DNA of 20,113 bases from Ruminococcaceae bacterium UBA6392 (lineage in GTDB: Bacteria > Bacillota > Clostridia > Oscillospirales > Acutalibacteraceae), in the NCBI GenBank assembly GCA_002438685.1, contig DJQG01000113.1, positions 1-20,113 on the forward strand, read 5' to 3'. The position numbers and the translations under genes were made by a program. Shown piece by piece: positions 16,359-20,113 of the stretch (position 1 is the stretch's first letter; each line of letters begins with the position of its first letter). The notes under the pieces are model-generated. The model saw nothing but the letters and a program-made list of their open reading frames with translations. It was not told where the DNA came from and made no database searches.

Positions 16359-16400
16359 CGGTCGCCGGACGGAAAAGCTCTCCCGGCGGTTGCTTTTTTT
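16359..16400 (+). terminator. Terminator-like hairpin in the antiporter leader (possible attenuator)
   Basis: CGCCGG (16363-16368) pairs with CCGGCG (16383-16388). The stem extends outward by three G-T pairs and one C-G pair to 16359/16392 and is followed by CTTTTTTT. No plus-strand gene lies upstream to need it: the nearest, at 14129-15226, already ends at a strong terminator. It sits between the predicted promoter and the antiporter start. It could be an attenuator or a guard against transcription from upstream. Confidence 0.55.
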
Positions 16401-16432
16401 ACTCTCTGAAAGGAAACGAGGAATAAGGGAAA

Positions 16433-17881
16433 TTGATTAACTCACTCTACAAGACCTTCAACATCACCTCCCCCGTCGCGGGAATCATCATCTCGATAGC
16501 CCTCATGCTGATAACGGGCTTTGCGATGACGCGCATCACAAAGCGGCTCCGGCTGCCGAACGTCACGGCATACATACTCTCCGGCGTTTTACTCGGACCT
16601 TATGCATTGAATCTCGTGCCGCAGAATATCGTTGAGGGCATGGACTTTCTGAACGATATTGCTCTCGCGTTCATCGCGTTCAGCACCGGCGAGTTCTTCC
16701 GCTTTTCGACTCTTAAAAAGAACGGCGGAAAAGTCGCTGTGATAACCGTGCTCGAAGCGTGCCTCGCGTCGGTGATCGTTTTCATCGTGTCGTTCTTCAT
16801 TCTCGGGCTGGATATCAACTTCTCGCTCGTGCTCGGCGCGCTCGCCTCGGCAACCGCGCCCGCGTCAACCGTCATGACGATACGCCAGACCCACGCAAAG
16901 GGCGACTTTGTTGACACCCTGCTCCAGGTCGTTGCGCTCGACGATGTCGTCGGACTCGTCGCATACAGTGCCGCGATATCCGTAGCGCTCGCGAATGCAT
17001 CGGGTCATTTCAGCGCGGGCAGCGTATTGAAGCCCATCGGGCTCAACCTTCTCGTGTTCACGATAGGCAGCCTGTTCGGACTGATATTGAAGCTCCTGCT
17101 CCAAAAGCGTTCGACGGACAACAGACTGATAGTCTCCGTCGCGCTGCTGTTCTCGTTCTGCGGAATATGCACCCTGCTCGATGTCTCGCCGCTTCTCGGC
17201 TGCATGGCGATGGGCATGGTCTACATCAACCTCTCGGACGATGAGCGGCTGTTCAAGCAGCTCAACTATTTCAGCCCGCCGATACTCCTGCTGTTCTTCG
17301 TGCGTTCGGGACTCAACTTCAATCTCAGCGCGCTCTTCGACAGCTCATCGTCAATCGGCCGCGTGCCGCTGATAGTCGTCGGCGTGTGCTACTTCTTCAC
17401 GCGAATCGTCGGCAAATACGCCGGCGCGTTCCTCGGCTGTCTCATAACAAAGAAAAACCGCCTCGTCCGCAACTACCTCGGCCTCGCGCTTATCCCGCAG
17501 GCGGGCGTTGCGATAGGTCTCGCCGCGATGGGTGCGCGAACGCTCGGCGGCGCGTCCGGCAGTGCGCTCGAAACAATAATACTCGCGTCGAGCGTTCTGT
17601 ATGAGCTTATCGGTCCCGGCTGCGCGAAGCTCTCGCTCTATCTCTCGAAGTCATACTCCAACAAGCTCGAGGACATAGTCGAAATTGCGGAGGACGGACA
17701 TCAAAAGAGCAAGGTCGAGCTGCTCATAGAACGCATCCAGGCGATACAAAACGACCTGCCCAAACACGAGAACCCCTACTACGAAGACGAACAGGCGTTC
17801 TCCGAAGCCGCAGACGAGCAGTATCTGCTCGCGGGCATGAGCATGGACAGAAGCAGAAAGAACAGGAGGAGAAGAAGATGA
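16433..17881 (+). CDS. CPA2-type cation/proton antiporter
   Basis: This 482-residue inner-membrane protein belongs to the monovalent cation:proton antiporter-2 family (Na+/H+ exchanger fold, PF00999). About 12 helices span residues 15-400. RLRLPNVTAYILSGVLLGPY (39-58) is the conserved N-terminal re-entrant region and ATAPASTVMTIRQ (140-152) the unwound-helix motif. ALDDVVGLVAY (168-178) carries the paired aspartates D170-D171 expected for the ion site of electrogenic family members. The C-terminal 80 residues are charged, cytoplasmic and end in an Arg/Lys tract; no RCK (TrkA) domain is present. The start is TTG (MINSLYK) with CGAGGA and AAGGG upstream; no better ATG lies nearby. Its end overlaps the next ATG by 4 nt. 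The ion (Na+ or K+) cannot be decided from sequence. Confidence 0.88.
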   Translation: MINSLYKTFNITSPVAGIIISIALMLITGFAMTRITKRLRLPNVTAYILSGVLLGPYALNLVPQNIVEGMDFLNDIALAFIAFSTGEFFRFSTLKKNGGKVAVITVLEACLASVIVFIVSFFILGLDINFSLVLGALASATAPASTVMTIRQTHAKGDFVDTLLQVVALDDVVGLVAYSAAISVALANASGHFSAGSVLKPIGLNLLVFTIGSLFGLILKLLLQKRSTDNRLIVSVALLFSFCGICTLLDVSPLLGCMAMGMVYINLSDDERLFKQLNYFSPPILLLFFVRSGLNFNLSALFDSSSSIGRVPLIVVGVCYFFTRIVGKYAGAFLGCLITKKNRLVRNYLGLALIPQAGVAIGLAAMGARTLGGASGSALETIILASSVLYELIGPGCAKLSLYLSKSYSNKLEDIVEIAEDGHQKSKVELLIERIQAIQNDLPKHENPYYEDEQAFSEAADEQYLLAGMSMDRSRKNRRRRR

Positions 17882-18618
17882 ACGGAATAACCGCGTTTGC
17901 CCTCTCGGACCCTATCGCCCGTCTGCTCGGCGAATGGTCAATGGAACTCAACACATATTCGATAATGCTCAGGATAGCGGTGGCTGTCATATTCGCGTCG
18001 GTCATAGGCTGCGAGCGTTCGAGCAAGCGTCACTCGGCGGGACTGCGCACTTTCGTGCTCATCTCCTTTGCCTCGACCGTTTCGATGATACTTGACATAT
18101 ATCTCATGACGAGCTACTCGTTCAGCGTGCCCGTGCTCTCGGCGGCGACGATAATCGGCACCGCGATGGTCAGCGGCAACTCGATACTGTTCAGCTCCCG
18201 CAATCAGATAAAGGGACTGACGACCTCCGCCGGACTCTGGGCCTGCGGAATCCTCGGATTCATAATCGGCGCGGGGCTCTATACCGTGACTGTTATAGTC
18301 TATGTTTTCCTGCTCTGCATCCTCGCCTGCTTCCCGTCGCTTGAGATATACCTCAAGAACCGCTCGAACCACTTTGAGATCCACCTCGAGCTCAAGAGCA
18401 GCGAATATCTTCAGGACTTCGTCGCGGTCATCCGCCGCCTCGGGCTGAGAATAGACGACATCGAATCGAACCTCGCATATGTCGGCTCGGGGCTGAGCGT
18501 CTATACAATAACGATAACGATAAACAGCGCGGAGCTAAAAAAATACAAGACGCACAAAGAGATAATCGAAGCGCTGAGCTCGCTCGAATATATATATCAT
18601 ATTGAAGAGATGAGATAA
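17878..18618 (+). CDS. MgtC/SapB-family membrane protein
   Basis: This 246-residue protein has an N-terminal membrane domain of about five helices (28-150) like MgtC. AVIFASVIGCERSSKRHSAG (35-54) followed by LRT matches the family's GLERE..xKxAGLRT. IKGLTTSAGLWACGILGFII (111-130) matches xGLTTAAxLWxxAxxG. The middle motif, normally SGIGFLGAG, is changed to ATIIGTAMVSGNSILF, so this is a divergent member. The C-terminal domain (163-246) has the beta-alpha pattern of an ACT-like fold. MgtC proteins are linked to Mg2+ limitation and to control of membrane potential or ATP synthase. ATG overlaps the antiporter stop and follows AGGAGGAGAAG. Coupling to a cation/proton antiporter supports a role in ion homeostasis. 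Confidence 0.85.
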   Translation: MNGITAFALSDPIARLLGEWSMELNTYSIMLRIAVAVIFASVIGCERSSKRHSAGLRTFVLISFASTVSMILDIYLMTSYSFSVPVLSAATIIGTAMVSGNSILFSSRNQIKGLTTSAGLWACGILGFIIGAGLYTVTVIVYVFLLCILACFPSLEIYLKNRSNHFEIHLELKSSEYLQDFVAVIRRLGLRIDDIESNLAYVGSGLSVYTITITINSAELKKYKTHKEIIEALSSLEYIYHIEEMR

Positions 18619-18627
18619 AAACACATC

Positions 18628-18667
18628 AAAACATCCGGTTGAAGTCAAATTCAGTCGGATGTTTTTT
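18628..18667 (+). terminator. Terminator of the antiporter-mgtC operon
   Basis: AAAACATCCG (18628-18637) pairs with CGGATGTTTT (18656-18665). The stem continues inward for six more pairs (two G-T) to a 6-nt loop, and TT follows. It lies about 10 nt past the mgtC-like stop. Confidence 0.9.
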
Positions 18668-18672
18668 CTATA

Positions 18673-18701
18673 TTGACAGATTATATCTTTCATGCTATAT
18701 T
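18673..18701 (+). promoter_or_regulatory. Sigma-A-like promoter of the propeller-like gene
   Basis: A perfect TTGACA (18673-18678), a 17-bp spacer and TATATT (18696-18701), 35 nt before the ATG at 18737. The promoter is intact although the gene behind it reads as broken. Confidence 0.75.
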
Positions 18702-18736
18702 TAGCTCGAAATAAGTGACCCGAAAGGAGCTAAAGT

Positions 18737-19777
18737 ATGAAAGGCAAGAAAGTTGCAGTTATTTCAATTTCAGCAGTTATCTTAGCGTTGGCGATAATAT
18801 ATCTGATTTTCTTTTCGGCTTTGGGGCTTCATATATATATAACGGCAAAGACAAGATAATATCAGCCGCGCAGAGTTTTAATCGAACGGCCATCGTAACA
18901 AAAAGCAGCGATGTGTAATATAAACGGCTCGCTCGACGACGCGGCAAACGGCTCGCTCGGCATCGCAAATCCTAAAAGATACCGCAACCTGTATAACTCC
19001 GGGCGCGAGCTCAAGTTCGTCAGCCTGTACAACGGACACAATGCCGCATCGGTCTGGCTCTCCCGCGACGGCGGCGCAGTTATCACAAATGACAAAGAGG
19101 CATATGTTTTTTCATCAAAATCAAAGAGCTATAGCACACCGACAAAATTCGCGGACAACATTCTCTGTACAAGACCGTCCGGCGAGCGCGTATATCTTCT
19201 CACAACCGACGGAAGATTCGGATTTTCTTTGTTTGACGATTCCTCCGCTTTCACCGAGCTGATGAAATCAGTAAAGAGCTTTGAACTTGCCCCTGAAAGC
19301 GATGAAATACTCATAGTAACGACAGACGGCAGGCTATGTGTCGCGGATTCTTCCGGCAGCGTCACCGAGTCGGCGCAGAATATATCCGAAGTATCAATCG
19401 CTCAGTCATCGCACGACGGCATGTCCGAAACCGTAATCAGCATAGTGAGAACAGACGGAGTTCTTCTTCGCTACACCACAAAAAACAGCTTTAAAACAGC
19501 CGATGTTCTCTCATCAATTCCCGATGAACTCGCTCACGGGATAAAATCTGCCGTTTCATATTGCTCCGGAACCGTGGCAATAGATGCACAGGGCAACGCA
19601 TTGGCATATGGCAAAGACTTTGGGCTCGGTAACGGCGAACTAAACGGAACCATTGTCTGCGCAGACTGCAAAAAGCTGAGTTCGACCGACCAGTCCGTCA
19701 TAATTATAAAAGCCGACGGCTCATTTACAGAATACGGATATCTCTTGGATAGCACACACAGAACATTTTCAGAATAA
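18737..19777 (+). pseudogene. Membrane-anchored RCC1/beta-propeller-like protein with two compensating frameshifts
   Basis: ATG 18737 has AAAGGAG about 7 nt upstream and opens a basic start plus one hydrophobic helix (KKVAVISISAVILALAIIYL), an export signal or anchor. That frame then stops after 40 codons. The continuation GFGASYIYNGKDKIISAAQS and NRTAIVTKSSDV is in the frame one base earlier and stops at 18918. The rest, from NINGSLDD (about 18914) to 19777, is back in the first frame. One lost base near 18810-18818, in a T-rich run, and one gained base near 18910-18914 explain it. The repaired product has about 346 residues. It consists of repeated strands such as VAIDAQGNALAYGKDFGLGN and VIIIKADGSFTEYGY, which resemble RCC1-type propeller blades. 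Such exported proteins are often of unknown function. The lesions may be sequencing errors. Confidence 0.75.
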
Positions 19778-19793
19778 TCAGAGCACAAAACAG

Positions 19794-19822
19794 CCCGGAA
19801 CCGAAAATCGGCTCCGGGTTTT
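19794..19822 (+). terminator. Terminator of the propeller-like gene
   Basis: CCCGGA-A-CCGA (19794-19804) pairs with TCGG-C-TCCGGG (19808-19818), with one A-C mismatch and a 3-nt loop, then TTTTGGG. It lies 16 nt after the stop. Confidence 0.8.
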
Positions 19823-19839
19823 GGGCTGTGACTTTTGAA

Positions 19840-19984
19840 GTGAAATGTCTCGCTTTGCTCGATGTGAAATAATCCCTCGCAGGCTCGGGATTGTGAAATA
19901 TTGCTCCTTCGTCGCAATGTGAAATAAAATTCGTTCCTTCATATGCCGCAGGCATATTTCACATTTGCGAAGCAAATATTTCAC
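19840..19984. repeat. Mosaic of GTGAAAT/ATTTCAC heptamers separating mini-hairpins
   Basis: GTGAAAT occurs at 19840, 19864, 19893 and 19919, then its inverse ATTTCAC at 19956 and 19978. Spacing is 22-37 nt. Four spacers are each a different small palindrome: AATCCC/GGGATT (19871-19892), ATTGC/GCAAT (19900-19918), ATATGCC/GGCATAT (19941-19957) and ATTTGC/GCAAAT (19963-19977). The first spacer (19847-19863) is only an imperfect hairpin. The whole can fold as a branched structure with the heptamers pairing left to right. It has no coding frame of note. Similar strings occur between genes of Clostridia as far as I remember, but I know no family name. Confidence 0.75.
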
Positions 19985-20026
19985 ATCGAAGATATTGCAC
20001 TCGTTTTTCATGAACGGATTTCATTG

Positions 20027-20058
20027 AAAAAAGCACTTGCAAACGCAAGTGCTTTTTT
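20027..20058 (-). terminator. Terminator of the tRNA gene
   Basis: A 14-bp perfect stem, 20027-20040 with 20045-20058, has a four-base loop and A6/T6 ends, so it would work on both strands. On the minus strand it begins 3 nt after the encoded CCA of the tRNA. Confidence 0.93.
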
Positions 20059-20060
20059 CC

Positions 20061-20113
20061 TGGTGGACACGCACGGACTCGAACCGTGGACCTCTTGCGT
20101 GTGAAGCAAGCGC
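20061..20113 (-). tRNA. tRNA-Val (anticodon CAC), 3' part; 5' end lies outside the window
   Basis: Read on the minus strand, the anticodon stem CTTGC/GCAAG encloses the 7-base loop TTCACAC, so the anticodon is CAC and reads the valine codon GTG. The T arm is CACGG-TTCGAGT-CCGTG. The 3' acceptor strand CGTGTCC, discriminator A and an encoded CCA follow. The D arm and 5' acceptor strand are beyond the window edge, so identity rests on the anticodon. Confidence 0.92.

Noticed and set aside
19840..19984. CRISPR array
   Set aside because: The constant unit is only 7-8 nt, two of the six copies are inverted, spacers are themselves palindromes of varying length, and no cas gene is present.
20027..20113. 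tRNA-linked integration site
   Set aside because: No integrase and no repeated copy of the tRNA 3' end are present in the window.

Overview
The window looks like a chromosomal segment of an anaerobic, gut-type Clostridia (Firmicutes) bacterium, probably near the Oscillospiraceae/Ruminococcaceae. This is inferred from gene content and style, not from a search. The signs are strong AAGGAGG-type ribosome sites, sigma-A-like promoters, a two-gene SUF iron-sulfur locus, a TagF-type glycerophosphotransferase fused to a GT2 domain, a YerB/DUF3048 protein and a CCA-encoding tRNA. Coding DNA has moderate to high GC and the intergenic DNA is AT-rich.

Layout. (1) 125-4647, minus strand: an acyltransferase-3 membrane protein, a GPH/SLC45-like major facilitator transporter with its own promoter and terminator, and a sufC-sufB pair forming a minimal SUF system. 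(2) 4868-11530, plus strand: a divergent promoter drives a zinc-ribbon/TPR membrane protein translationally coupled to a four-helix membrane protein that resembles an M50-like metalloprotease without its HExxH motif. A surface-polysaccharide block follows: a GT-A-like protein lacking DxD, an 876-residue GT2-TagF fusion, and a GT2 gene broken by two +1 frameshifts. A strong terminator closes it. (3) 11710-13930, minus strand: serC-serA, two steps of serine synthesis from 3-phosphoglycerate. (4) 14129-15226, plus strand: a divergent, membrane-anchored DUF3048 (YerB-like) protein. (5) 15330-18618: a LysR-type regulator facing a CPA2 cation/proton antiporter and an MgtC-like membrane protein, which overlap by 4 nt. 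The divergent promoters overlap and include an inverted repeat, so the LysR protein is a good candidate regulator of this ion-transport operon. A terminator-like hairpin sits in the antiporter leader. (6) 18737-20113: a membrane-anchored, RCC1/beta-propeller-like gene with two compensating frameshifts, a terminator, a 145-bp mosaic of GTGAAAT/ATTTCAC heptamers separating small hairpins, and the 3' part of a tRNA-Val(CAC) gene on the minus strand with its terminator.

No CRISPR array, transposase, phage gene or origin was seen. No stretch longer than 300 bases lacks a gene. The longest gap, 19778-20060, holds a terminator, the repeat mosaic and the tRNA terminator. The least ordinary items are the repeat mosaic, the bicistron pairing a zinc-ribbon/TPR protein with a degenerate M50-like protein, the leader terminator before the antiporter, and the two frameshifted genes. 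All four single-base lesions lie in those two genes; every other gene of the window reads through intact.
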